A stretch of DNA of 64,000 nt from Legionella bononiensis (GCF_016786215.1 NZ_JADOBG010000010.1:124001-188000); one strand, 5' to 3'. Counted from the first letter of the stretch, positions 19,204 through 27,247 are shown. Numbers and translations are program-made. The notes: generated from the sequence alone by a model not told the origin.

Positions 19204-19695
19204 AGTTTACTCCGAAGTAATAGGCCAAATAATGATCATATTGTACAACAAATACTAGATAAATGCTAGGCATGGAGTAAATAGAGAACAAACAGTCAAA
19301 TCAATAATGTTGCAATTGCGTTATGATGTCCTTAAAATTTACAATTAGGTTCTTGTTTTATCAAAAAATAGACACAAAAATGATAATCTTTAAATAAAAT
19401 TTGCAACACTCGTAGTTTGAGGACAATCCCATAGCCGTCAGGCTAAGAAGAAAATCATAAGCGCGGATGAAGCATAGCGGCATGTTCCTTAATGATCCTC
19501 ACTTGTTATACGTCATCATTTGTATAAAATTCAAAATATTGAAGCACTCACCTCAATTTAACCATGAAGCAATTTCTTTAATCAAGAATAGAAGCCGATT
19601 TCATAATCAATTTATAACAGACACGAACGTGTACAGGGCTTAAGAAAAAACTGCTCTGGCAATTTGAGCGACCAGAACAGTTCATCAAGGTAGAA
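19204..19695. other. Intergenic region between paralogues A and B (ancestral-type spacer)
   Basis: No gene. On the minus strand a TACAAT (19240-19245) lies ~40 bp before the start of paralogue A. The same element occurs ahead of B (20602-20607 and 20611-20616) and C (22451-22456), and looks like a shared -10 box. The spacer also holds a block with agccgtcaggctaag (about 19433-19447), a block with gaagcaatttctttaatcaa (about 19565-19584), and an acgaacgtgt palindrome near 19624. All three recur in the B-C spacer, so the spacer belongs to the duplicated unit. Confidence 0.6.
19649..19682 (-). terminator. Rho-independent terminator of paralogue B
   Basis: Stem aactgctctgg with ccagaacagtt, followed on the minus strand by a run of T residues (the aaaaaa at 19645-19650 on the plus strand). 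It is the counterpart of the hairpin after paralogue A. Confidence 0.8.
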
Positions 19696-20574
19696 TTACC
19701 TGGGAGATGAAGGCGATTTTACGTCCTCAAGAGAATCTGTTGACGCATCCTTTTTGTTTCCAGAATCGGTATTGGTTGCAATGAACATCGTCAAACGACC
19801 CTTGTAAATAGATTCCGCTGCAAGGGCTACAAGACCTTCGCCAGTTAGTACACTCAAAAAATTAGCTATCACATCTTTACAATCAGGGTGAGTTTTCAAC
19901 TCGGTAACGATTTCTTTATTGTTCTCCAAACACTCTGTTAATTGTTGTTTCAAGGTATCCAGGTCAATTTTCTTTTCAGCATAATATATGCATCTTGATG
20001 AAATTTCATCAAATATTAGTTTAACATCTGAAGCTGTATTATGATGGAGTTCTGCTTGATGATACTCCCCTTTAATCGCACATTGGTGACTTTTCTCATA
20101 CAGTTCTTCCATTTTATCCCATAAATGAACCAACTGAATTTTAACATTACTTAATTCATTTACTCGGACAAGATCACGATCGTTATTTCTACTCGATTTG
20201 GGTTGATCTGACGATTTATTAGTCACTTCAACTGGATTGCTTTCCACCTGTTTCGAAGACTCAATAATAGGTACAGTTTCCTGATCTTTTGCAGTGATTT
20301 CAACTGGCTGAACTGGGTTAGGAAATTCTTTAGTCTTTTGATAAATCAATAAATCGATAATCGCTTTCCCTTTCCTAATTTTTGATTGATGATGTTCATT
20401 TAAACCATCAAGTGTATAAGGACTTTCAGCGCTTTTTTTCTCGTTTTCGATTGTACTAATAATCGATTGTAATTCATCATAGGAATCGCATCGGTTTAAT
20501 ATTGAAATTGTATTTAACAGAGCTTCTTTGGCTTTTTTATAATTGGCCTTTTCAAGTTTAGATTTAGGGGACAT
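19696..20574 (-). CDS. Tandem paralogue B: diverged coiled-coil protein
   Basis: Middle copy of the three, 292 residues, and the most diverged. The N-terminal helical region (KEALLNTISILNRCDSYDELQ), the linker with PVQPVEI, and the C-terminal THPDCKDVIANF and TNTDSGNK blocks align with copies A and C. The hydrophobic segment is interrupted: where A and C read LTGVGL and AAVS, this copy reads LTGEGLVALAAES. That puts two Glu residues into what is otherwise a membrane-like helix. The frame is intact with a good Shine-Dalgarno (GGAG). So the gene is expressed-looking but has probably lost or changed the membrane role. Function unknown. Confidence 0.72.
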   Translation of the reverse strand: MSPKSKLEKANYKKAKEALLNTISILNRCDSYDELQSIISTIENEKKSAESPYTLDGLNEHHQSKIRKGKAIIDLLIYQKTKEFPNPVQPVEITAKDQETVPIIESSKQVESNPVEVTNKSSDQPKSSRNNDRDLVRVNELSNVKIQLVHLWDKMEELYEKSHQCAIKGEYHQAELHHNTASDVKLIFDEISSRCIYYAEKKIDLDTLKQQLTECLENNKEIVTELKTHPDCKDVIANFLSVLTGEGLVALAAESIYKGRLTMFIATNTDSGNKKDASTDSLEDVKSPSSPR

Positions 20575-20840
20575 TGTTTACTCCAAAGATATTGATGAAA
20601 TATTGTACATATTGTACATGTAATTTCAATAAAATACTAGATGAAGGACAAAAACAGAACAAATAATCTAAACAATATTCTAACTAATGCGTCATGATGG
20701 CCTTCAAATACAAACTTACTCGCTTGTTTTATAAATAAGATAGACACCCAAATGATACACTTTAAGAGAAATTTGAAATAATCGTGGTTTGGAGACAACC
20801 CCAAAGCCGTCAGGCTAAGGATAAAATCATTTTAATCGTT

Positions 20841-21252
20841 TTAAGATCCCCTCATCCGCCTGTCGGCACCTTCTCCCTGATGGAGAAGGCCATTCCAGCA
20901 AGATCTCAATAACGTTTGAGATGGAACATTGAGCATTGCGTCAAAAAAGATTAAGGTTATTTGAGAAGCAGCAGTAGCAACTATTTGAGTGTTACCAGTC
21001 TACCCGGTTTGACCCAACCGCTCCCTTCTCTTAAGATCCCCTCATCCGCCTGTCGGCACCTTCTCCCTGATGGAGAAGGCAATTCTAGCATGATCTCAAT
21101 AACGTTTGAGATGGAACATTGGGCATTGCGTCAAAAAAGATTAAGGCTATTTGAGAAGCAGGAGTAGCAACTATTTGAGTGTTACCAGTCTACCCGGTTT
21201 GTACCCAACCGCTCCCTTCTCCCTTTTTAAGGGAGAAGGGTTGGGGATGAGG
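20841..21252. repeat. MITE-like element with ~190 bp internal tandem duplication
   Basis: Two nearly identical copies of ~190 bp (20841-21030 and 21031-21221) lie head to tail. Each starts with ttaagatcccctcatccg and contains the block cctgtcggcaccttctccc. The right end reads gggagaagggttggggatga, which complements the tcatcc...ccttctccc start. The whole thing is therefore bounded by imperfect inverted repeats. The same block recurs at 25621-25670 (inverted) and 25900-25947. There is no transposase frame. It looks like a non-autonomous, dispersed element of a type common in Legionella and other proteobacteria. Confidence 0.8.
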
Positions 21253-21452
21253 GATACTATGAATAAAGAGTTTGACGTCCAGTGGCTTGTTCCTGACTGC
21301 TCGTCACATTTTATACGTCATCAAGCACAGAACATTTAAAATCTTGAAGAACTCGCATCAGCTAAACGATGAAGCAATTTCTTTAATCAAAAATAAAAGT
21401 CGGTTTCTTTATCTATTTATAACAAACACGAATGTGTACAGAACTTAAAAAA

Positions 21453-21486
21453 AACTGCTCTGGCAATTTACATGACCAGAGCAGTT
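21453..21486 (-). terminator. Rho-independent terminator of paralogue C
   Basis: Perfect 11 bp stem aactgctctgg / ccagagcagtt (21453-21463 with 21476-21486). On the minus strand it is followed by a run of T residues. It is the most regular of the three sister hairpins. Confidence 0.87.
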
Positions 21487-21499
21487 CATCAGGAGGGAA

Positions 21500-22414
21500 T
21501 TACTTCAGAGATGCAGAGTGTACGTGCTCAACAGAATCTTTCAATGCGTCTACTTTGTTTCCAGAATCTGTGTTGGTTAGATTGAACAGCGTAAAACGAC
21601 CATTGTAGATAGACACTGCAGCAATAGCCAGGAGGCCTACACCAGTACATGCTAACAATAAATTGGCAAACACATCTTTACATCCACGATGAGTTTTCAA
21701 CTCGGTAACGTATTGATTATCACTCTTCAAAAACTCTGTTGATTGAGATTTGAATGTATCAAGATCAATGGTGCCCGTTGCATAATTCATGCATAATGAA
21801 GAGATAGTATTGTATACTTCTACCCCAGCCTTAGCTGCTTTATGATAAAGATCAGTTTTTACACCATTCTTGTCAGCCGGATATTCTTCAGATTCTTCAA
21901 ATAGTTCATCTATTTTAATTTTTAACAGATCTAACTGAGCATAAACTTTGCTTAACTCTTTTAATCTATCGTTATTAAGAACTTTATTGGTACTCTCTTG
22001 AGAATTCTCATCAGAACCATTAGTAATGTTAACTGGAACAGAGTCAACTGGAACAGAATCAGGATGCTCCAAAGTCTCTGTAACAGGAACAGATACCTCT
22101 GTTTCGCTAACAGATTGTTGTTCTTGAACTACAGTTACTGCAACTGGTTGAACTGGCTTGGGAAATGCTAAAGTCTTTGCTTTAATCAAAGATTCAATAG
22201 TCTCTTTCATTCTCTTAATTTCTAATAGATGATTGTCACTCAAACCAGCAGGTGTATAGGGGCTTTGAGTGCTTTTTTTCGCTTTTTCAATTGATTTAAT
22301 TATCTCTTGTAATCGGTCATAGGAATTGCACCGTTCTAAGTTTGAAATTGTGTTCTCAAGCCTGCCTTTAGCTTTATCAAAAGCAGCCTTTTCACGTTTA
22401 GATTTAGAGGACAT
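21500..22414 (-). CDS. Tandem paralogue C: coiled-coil protein with C-terminal membrane segment
   Basis: Third copy, 304 residues. It is very close to copy A over the first ~40 residues (identical over most of SKREKAAFDKAKGRLENTI) and over the C-terminal block (ELKTHRGCKDV, hydrophobic segment LLLACTGVGLLAIAAVSIY, then GRFTLFNLTNTDSGNK). The linker (about 85-160) is Val/Pro/Thr/Ser-rich and contains a short repeat (DSVPVDSVPV). The hydrophobic segment is intact. A Shine-Dalgarno TTTGGAG lies before the ATG. The strong A/C similarity at both ends, but not in the middle, suggests recent duplication or gene conversion. Function unknown. Confidence 0.75.
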   Translation of the reverse strand: MSSKSKREKAAFDKAKGRLENTISNLERCNSYDRLQEIIKSIEKAKKSTQSPYTPAGLSDNHLLEIKRMKETIESLIKAKTLAFPKPVQPVAVTVVQEQQSVSETEVSVPVTETLEHPDSVPVDSVPVNITNGSDENSQESTNKVLNNDRLKELSKVYAQLDLLKIKIDELFEESEEYPADKNGVKTDLYHKAAKAGVEVYNTISSLCMNYATGTIDLDTFKSQSTEFLKSDNQYVTELKTHRGCKDVFANLLLACTGVGLLAIAAVSIYNGRFTLFNLTNTDSGNKVDALKDSVEHVHSASLK

Positions 22415-22787
22415 TGTTTACTCCAAAGTTTATGAACAAATAGTGGGCACATTGTACTCTAGTTTTCAGAAAAAAACCAGTTATAGGGTAAAAATAGAGT
22501 AAAGATTCCGGCTACTATTGTAACAATTGCGTCATGTTGATCTACAATAATGAGTTTGCCTACTTTTTTGTTTCAAAATATAAGCATCAAAGTGATTATT
22601 TTTTGTATAAAATTTGAACCGCGCATGCAGGAACAACATAAATCACATCATAATTAATTCGATCACATCAGTCATTTTGAGTACACCCCTGAGTTCTGGC
22701 GTGATATAGTACCGCACAAATTGTGGGGTTAATTCTTCGAAACGTGATCCAATCAGCACTAATAGGCTCATTTTAAAGGTATTATTT
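22415..22787. other. Intergenic region between paralogue C and a divergent small gene
   Basis: Non-coding, AT-rich. It carries the minus-strand TACAAT (22451-22456) for paralogue C. Toward the right it must carry the promoter of the plus-strand gene at 22788, whose Shine-Dalgarno AAAGGT is 7 nt before its ATG. No repeat or hairpin of note. Confidence 0.5.
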
Positions 22788-23198
22788 ATGTTTGATAAGA
22801 CTGTACAATCACCAGAACAAAAAGATACTAATAAGCATTCAGACTTAGAAAAGAGGGATAAATTAACTCAACAGGAACAACTTAATTCTAAAAGTTCAAG
22901 TCAAATATGTGTACCTACAAATGCTGAGAAACCGACTATGTCCAGATATGCCAGTTGTTGGCCAACTGACTTCAATAACAATCTCTTTAAGTCAAGATTA
23001 TCGTCTCCGTCAACGCTATCGGCCATTCCTGAAGAAGAAGAAACGGTACTTGATACCAAACCAGGATTATCTACAGGTCATAATCCTTTTTCATTTGTGA
23101 AGTCCTGGTCAAATAAATTCGGAAGTTCTTTAGATCCAATAATTGAAGAAGATGAAGAATTTTGTGAAGCAAAACCGGCTCAGTATGAAAATCCATAA
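22788..23198 (+). CDS. Small disordered acidic protein, effector-like
   Basis: Protein of 136 residues that appears intrinsically disordered: rich in Ser, Glu, Lys, Gln and Pro, no hydrophobic core, no signal peptide. It has two acidic patches, PEEEETVLD (about 80) and IIEEDEEFCE (about 118-127, near the C-terminus). Glu-rich patches near the C-terminus (E-blocks) are common in Dot/Icm substrates, so it is a candidate secreted effector; that is inference. An AAAGGT ribosome site supports the start. I recognise no homologue. Confidence 0.6.
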   Translation: MFDKTVQSPEQKDTNKHSDLEKRDKLTQQEQLNSKSSSQICVPTNAEKPTMSRYASCWPTDFNNNLFKSRLSSPSTLSAIPEEEETVLDTKPGLSTGHNPFSFVKSWSNKFGSSLDPIIEEDEEFCEAKPAQYENP

Positions 23199-23355
23199 AA
23201 CTTTGGGTAACATACTCTTGAGGGCGTTAATTTTGAATTGATACATTGATCAGCCAATCAATTCTAAATACATTTAGCCTTGTGATCACGCAATGGAGCA
23301 TGTGTTTATAATTCAGTAAGCCTAAAACTTGAGAGCTTTCGTCAGGCTTGATCGA

Positions 23356-23384
23356 TTGAAAATATATCAATGTTTTATTATAAT
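23356..23384 (+). promoter_or_regulatory. Sigma-70 type promoter upstream of ABC-F leader
   Basis: TTGAAA (23356-23361) and a perfect TATAAT (23379-23384) are separated by 17 bp, the optimal spacing. Transcription should start near 23391, about 98 nt before the ABC-F start codon, leaving room for a structured leader. Confidence 0.7.
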
Positions 23385-23418
23385 GGCCAAATTCAATAAA
23401 AACGAGGTCTATACTCCG

Positions 23419-23439
23419 ATGCGCATTATCTCTCAATAA
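23419..23439 (+). CDS. Putative 6-residue leader peptide (MRIISQ) of the ABC-F attenuator
   Basis: A six-codon ORF (MRIISQ) lies downstream of the predicted transcription start and 50 nt before the ABC-F start codon. A GAGG at 23404-23407 could serve as its ribosome site, with a slightly long spacing (11 nt). Its last codons and stop overlap the left arm of the hairpin that hides the ABC-F ribosome site. Very short leader peptides of this kind control several antibiotic-resistance ABC-F and erm genes: drug-stalled ribosomes open the hairpin. A longer 18-codon frame starts in the -10 box at 23383 and is probably not on the transcript. Confidence 0.4.
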   Translation: MRIISQ

Positions 23440-23482
23440 GCCCTGATGGGCACAATAATTTCTGGCCCAAACCATTGAGAGA
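23429..23482 (+). promoter_or_regulatory. RBS-sequestering hairpin before the ABC-F gene (translational attenuator)
   Basis: TCTCTCAAT (23429-23437) pairs perfectly with ATTGAGAGA (23474-23482), and the latter contains the Shine-Dalgarno-like GAGAGA just ahead of the ATG at 23489. Inside it, GCCC (23440-23443) pairs with GGGC (23448-23451), which can alternatively pair with GCCC at 23465-23468. Two mutually exclusive structures are thus possible, the normal layout of a translational attenuator. Confidence 0.6.
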
Positions 23483-23488
23483 GAGTAT

Positions 23489-24892
23489 ATGAGTCGTTTA
23501 ATTCAATTAGTTGATCTAAGTCTGTATTGTTCCAAAAAAATCTGTTTTGAAGCATTTAACTATTCAATTTATTCAGGGGAACGAATTGCCTTAATAGGCG
23601 ATAATGGCTCTGGTAAAAGCTGTATGCTCAAAATAATTAAAAACCTTATGCCTCCCAACGAGGGATACGTCCATTATGCAGATAACCTGACTGTATCTTA
23701 TGTACCTCAATTAATTAATGGCCATGATACAGCCAGCGGTGCGGAACGGTTTAACTGGGCTTTAACCCAGGCCTTGGCCGAAGATCCCGATGTTTTATTG
23801 CTTGATGAACCTACCAATCATCTCGACACTAAAAATCGCCAAAGCCTGATGCGATTGCTTGCTCAATACACAGGTACCTTGATCATCGCTTCTCATGACA
23901 TTCATTTACTTAGAAGTGCGGAGTATTGCTTTTGGCATTTCAATCAGAGCCAAATTACTCTGTTTAAAGGGCATTTCGATCATTTTCAACAACAGAATAC
24001 CCTAAATCGGCAGGTGATTGAAACCGAAATTGGACAGTTACGATATCAAAAAAAACAACAGCATCAAGCGCTGATGAAAGAACAGATAAGAGCAAAAAAC
24101 TCTCGCTTGAAAGGTGAAAAATCAATTGATCAAGCCAAATGGCCAACCATCGTTTCCAAATCAAAAGTACTCCGTGCTCAAGAAACATCGGGTAAAAAGA
24201 AAAAGAACCTTGCTAAAAACAAGGAAGATCTCATAAACCGTCTGCATGAATTAGGCAAAGAGGAAGAAATCAATCCGCATTTTGATTTATCGCTATCACA
24301 CAGTACGACTAAAGCTCTGGTTACGATTAGTGACGGCTCCGTTTCATATAATCAACGGAAGATATTAAATAATATCAATTTAAACATTACTGGGCAAAGC
24401 CGGGTAGCTCTTTGTGGTGTTAATGGTTCGGGAAAATCTACTCTTATAAAAGCAATTATGGGGTCTAAAGAAATAATAAAAGAAGGGTTATGGCTAACGC
24501 CTGGATTAAAAGATATAGGCTATCTCGATCAACATTACCAACAACTATCACCAGACGACACAGTACTGGAAACCCTCCAGAATTGCAGGGAGGACTGGAG
24601 TCACGTGGAGCTACGTAAACATTTAAATGATTTTCTTTTTCGTACAAATGAAGAAGTTAATGCACCGACATTAACCTTGTCAGGAGGAGAAAAAGCGCGA
24701 TTATGCTTAGCAAAAATTGCGGCCAATCCGCCAAAACTACTGCTCTTGGATGAACTGACGAATAACATGGATCTTAAAACCAGATCCCATGTCATGACCC
24801 TCATGCAAAAATACCCGGGACCATTTATTGTTATTTCTCATGATGATGACTTTTTAGAACAAATCAATATTAATGAATACTACAACATATGA
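23489..24892 (+). CDS. ABC-F family ATPase, possible antibiotic-resistance type
   Basis: Cytoplasmic twin-ATPase of 467 residues without membrane segments, hence ABC-F rather than a transporter. First cassette: Walker A GDNGSGKS (37-44), a degenerate signature SGAER close behind a VPQ Q-loop, and Walker B LLLDEPTNHLD (103-113). A charged, Lys/Gln-rich linker (about 165-265) is the interdomain region that reaches the ribosomal P-site in this family. Second cassette: GVNGSGKST (310-318), LSGGEKARL (398-406), and LLLLDELTNNMD, where the usual Pro of DEPTNN is Leu. The region between Q-loop and signature in cassette 1 is very short. The upstream leader/hairpin suggests drug-inducible control. A housekeeping ABC-F such as EttA is unlikely given the sequence. 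Confidence 0.87.
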   Translation: MSRLIQLVDLSLYCSKKICFEAFNYSIYSGERIALIGDNGSGKSCMLKIIKNLMPPNEGYVHYADNLTVSYVPQLINGHDTASGAERFNWALTQALAEDPDVLLLDEPTNHLDTKNRQSLMRLLAQYTGTLIIASHDIHLLRSAEYCFWHFNQSQITLFKGHFDHFQQQNTLNRQVIETEIGQLRYQKKQQHQALMKEQIRAKNSRLKGEKSIDQAKWPTIVSKSKVLRAQETSGKKKKNLAKNKEDLINRLHELGKEEEINPHFDLSLSHSTTKALVTISDGSVSYNQRKILNNINLNITGQSRVALCGVNGSGKSTLIKAIMGSKEIIKEGLWLTPGLKDIGYLDQHYQQLSPDDTVLETLQNCREDWSHVELRKHLNDFLFRTNEEVNAPTLTLSGGEKARLCLAKIAANPPKLLLLDELTNNMDLKTRSHVMTLMQKYPGPFIVISHDDDFLEQININEYYNI

Positions 24893-24941
24893 TCAAATTT
24901 TGAACTATAATAATAGAGGTAAACGCGTTTGGGAGTTAAAA

Positions 24942-25217
24942 ATGGATAACTGCATACCTAAAAGCACCTCATTAATCAGACTCTTCGCACTATTATCTAT
25001 ATTAATTGGGGCTTTGGTCTTTGTAACACCGGCAAGAGCAGATTCAAGGGAATTAAATGCGCCCGTTCCCAAGGTTATTCCTACCCAGGTTTCCTGGTAT
25101 ATCTATTATGGATATAGACCTTACCGATATTATTACCCCTATCGATATTACAATTCATATCGTTACTATTATCCGTATCGTTACTATCGACCCTATCGAT
25201 ACTATTACCGTTGGTAA
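24942..25217 (+). CDS. Secreted Tyr/Arg-rich repeat peptide
   Basis: Small exported protein of 91 residues. A basic N-terminus and hydrophobic core end with a good signal-peptidase site (FVTPARA, cleavage about residue 33). The mature part ends in a 42-residue tail with 22 Tyr and 8 Arg, built from PYRYY-type repeats encoded by near-repeated DNA. I choose the ATG at 24942: GGGAG lies 7 nt before it and the signal peptide follows directly. An upstream in-frame start (24873) lies inside the ABC-F gene and adds a polar lead that would spoil the signal peptide. Tyr-rich secreted repeats can serve as adhesive, cross-linking or nucleic-acid/polyanion-binding surfaces; the actual role is unknown. 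Confidence 0.75.
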   Translation: MDNCIPKSTSLIRLFALLSILIGALVFVTPARADSRELNAPVPKVIPTQVSWYIYYGYRPYRYYYPYRYYNSYRYYYPYRYYRPYRYYYRW

Positions 25218-25254
25218 TCAGTAAGAGTGCAATAGAAAACGAGTCACTCATTTG

Positions 25255-25295
25255 AAATTCCCGGAATGTTAAAATATTAGAATTCCGGGAATTTT
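25255..25295 (+). terminator. Strong rho-independent terminator
   Basis: Perfect 13 bp stem, AAATTCCCGGAAT (25255-25267) with ATTCCGGGAATTT (25282-25294), a 14 nt AT-rich loop and a T-rich tail (TTTTGTTG). It ends the secreted peptide transcript, and probably the ABC-F transcript as well. As the stem is AT-flanked on both sides, it could act in both directions. Confidence 0.88.
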
Positions 25296-25620
25296 GTTGT
25301 CGATAAATCATTCGTTCATATAATACCAGATCTCAGGATCCCCAGAGCAAGTCATGAAAGAGTCTCGCTTTTTTAAATGTAAAGCAGATTGTCAACATCG
25401 AGAAAGCACTGAGGGATTCCGGCATTTATTTGACAACTCGTTACTATGAAAATCACCTGAACAAAATTTGCATCACTCACGCAAGAGTGGGTATCAATGC
25501 ATTAAATGAGCACCTCGTTATGCTAGCGTAATGGATACCCGTTCTTTAAATTACCCCCAGAGTTTTCCTAAAACAATGATAAATTTTGAATAAAAACTGC
25601 TATCGAGATTTCACTAAAAT

Positions 25621-25947
25621 CGCCCTCTCCCTCAGGGAGAAGGTGCCGACAGGCGGATGAGGGGATCAAATTTCATTTATTAACTTTTTTCGATACAAAA
25701 TAAAATCCAAGCTATTGCTACCCCAAAAACCTTGCCCTCTGATTAAATTCATTGAAATTGTAGAGATCCAAGCAAGTTCTATATGTTCATAATGGATCTG
25801 TTTTTACATCTGCTTTTTGCCTTTTCAAATAGCTCCATGCATTTTAACCTTTATTGGTTGGTCAACTTTTTTAATTGATAGTTGAAATCATTTTAAAATC
25901 CCCTCATCCGCCTGTCGGCACCTTCTCCCGCATGGAGAAGACGATTT
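25621..25947. repeat. Inverted pair of dispersed repeat ends flanking ~230 bp
   Basis: At 25621-25670 the strand reads ccctctccctcagggagaag followed by gtgccgacaggcggatgagg. At 25900-25947 the complementary order appears: cccctcatccgcctgtcggc then accttctcccgcatggagaa. The core block is identical to that of the element at 20841-21252. Between the two lie ~230 bp of AT-rich unique DNA without a gene. This is either a composite, non-autonomous mobile unit or two independent insertions in opposite orientation. Confidence 0.7.
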
Positions 25948-26218
25948 TAGTGAGATCTCGATAGAACTTTTTACAGTGTATCAAGAAAAACTTAAGGCTA
26001 ATTGCAAGTTCCCGTACTCGCGGAGATGACCTATAAAAAGTGAGGATTGTTCGAGTGCAGATTACAATTTGTTGGAAATGAGTTCATTAGTGATCAACAC
26101 CCCCTCCTCCTGGCTCAAGGTCCTAATGACCCTCTAATTGGAACATTTTAAATCAGGTAGTTTGGTTTCTTTCTTTATGATAAAATTGCCTCTATTTTTC
26201 ATAAAACTAAAATCAGGC

Positions 26219-27247
26219 ATGCAAAACGACTACACAGAGTTTGAACAACGCAAACGAGATCATATTGAACTCGCGCTGATGCCTGCAAATCAAAGCAGTG
26301 AATTAAATCCATTTGATCATTTTTCTTTAGTTCATGAGGCCCTGCCTGATATCAATTTTGAGGATATTTGCATTCAAAGCAAACGCTTTAATCAGATAGT
26401 GGAAACCCCGTTTTTTATCAGCTCCATGACAGCTGGTCATTCCAATGCAATTGATATTAACAGACGACTTATCGAAGCCTGTACTGAGTCACAATGGGCA
26501 ATGGGAGTAGGCTCGCAACGCAGAGAGTTGACTGATAATCAGGCTGCTTTTGAGTGGACGCCACTGCGTCGTGATTTTCCCAAAACCCGATTATTCAGTA
26601 ACCTGGGTATAGCTCAGTTAATAAATACCCCGATCTCATCCATCCAAAGATTGATCGACTCACTCCAGGCGGAAGCTTTAATTATTCATTGCAATCCACT
26701 GCAAGAGTGCATTCAACCGGAAGGAACAACTCATTTTAAAGGATGTTGGAATGCCATAACCGAGTTGGTTAAAAACCTGGAAGTCCCAGTAATAGTTAAA
26801 GAAACTGGATGTGGTTTTTCGCAAAAGACACTGGCTCGCCTGAATGAAACCGGTGTCGCGGCCGTAGATGTCAGCGGTGTTGGGGGTACTCACTGGGGAC
26901 GTATAGAAGGTCATAGAGCCGATAAAAACTCAATCCGTCATCAAACTGCAGATACCTTCAGGAATTGGGGTATTGATACACTGCAAAGTGTTAAAAATGC
27001 AGCACAAATAAACCCTCACTTCGAAATCTGGGGTTCAGGAGGAGTGCGTCATGGTCTGGATGCAGCTAAATTAATTGCACTCGGCGCAACATCTATCGGA
27101 TTTGCCAAACCCATGCTGGAAGCAGCTCTGAACTCAACAGAACAAGTACTTAACAAAATGGCTACAATAGAATATGAGTTAAAGACCGCCATGTTCTGTA
27201 CTGGCAGTCAGATACTTAGCGATTTAAAGGAGAAAGCATGTCAATAG
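26219..27247 (+). CDS. fni: Isopentenyl-diphosphate delta-isomerase, type 2
   Basis: FMN- and NADPH-dependent enzyme interconverting isopentenyl and dimethylallyl diphosphate. Product of 342 residues, normal for the family. Landmarks are the N-terminal RKRDHIELAL, SSMTAGHSNA, AMGVGSQR, VKETGCGFS, DVSGVGGTHW (FMN/phosphate loop) and GSGGVRHGLDAAK. I start it at the ATG at 26219 (MQNDYTEFEQRKRDH). An earlier in-frame TTG at 26138 would add 27 residues that do not match the family. Its 3' end overlaps the HMG-CoA reductase start by 10 bp. It is not the type 1 (Nudix-like) isomerase found in E. coli. Confidence 0.95.
   Translation: MQNDYTEFEQRKRDHIELALMPANQSSELNPFDHFSLVHEALPDINFEDICIQSKRFNQIVETPFFISSMTAGHSNAIDINRRLIEACTESQWAMGVGSQRRELTDNQAAFEWTPLRRDFPKTRLFSNLGIAQLINTPISSIQRLIDSLQAEALIIHCNPLQECIQPEGTTHFKGCWNAITELVKNLEVPVIVKETGCGFSQKTLARLNETGVAAVDVSGVGGTHWGRIEGHRADKNSIRHQTADTFRNWGIDTLQSVKNAAQINPHFEIWGSGGVRHGLDAAKLIALGATSIGFAKPMLEAALNSTEQVLNKMATIEYELKTAMFCTGSQILSDLKEKACQ

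Larger units (their letters stand above)
20575..21499. other. Intergenic region between paralogues B and C with inserted repeat element
   Basis: No gene. It has the same framework as the A-B spacer: the promoter-like TACAAT pair next to B, agccgtcaggctaag near 20803-20817, gaagcaatttctttaatcaa near 21370-21389 and a terminator next to C. It is ~400 bp longer because of the repeat element at 20841-21252. Short frames inside the repeat are not credible genes. Confidence 0.65.
25218..26218. other. ~1 kb intergenic region with terminator and an inverted pair of repeat ends
   Basis: No credible gene. It contains a strong terminator (25255-25295) after the secreted peptide gene and two inverted copies of a dispersed repeat (25621-25947). 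The rest is AT-rich with no obvious structure. The right end must hold the promoter and ribosome site of the fni operon. Confidence 0.6.

Noticed and set aside
20961..21339. Two short plus-strand frames in the repeat element
   Set aside because: They are copies of one another because of the tandem duplication and have no ribosome site; not genes.
23383..23439. 18-codon version of the ABC-F leader ORF
   Set aside because: Its ATG lies inside the -10 box, upstream of the predicted transcription start, so it is probably not on the mRNA.
23227..23475. 82-codon minus-strand frame ahead of the ABC-F gene
   Set aside because: It covers the promoter, leader ORF and hairpin of the ABC-F gene, has no ribosome site and no recognisable product.
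24873..24941. Longer start for the Tyr/Arg-rich peptide
   Set aside because: It starts within the ABC-F gene and places a polar stretch before the signal peptide; 24942 has a ribosome site.
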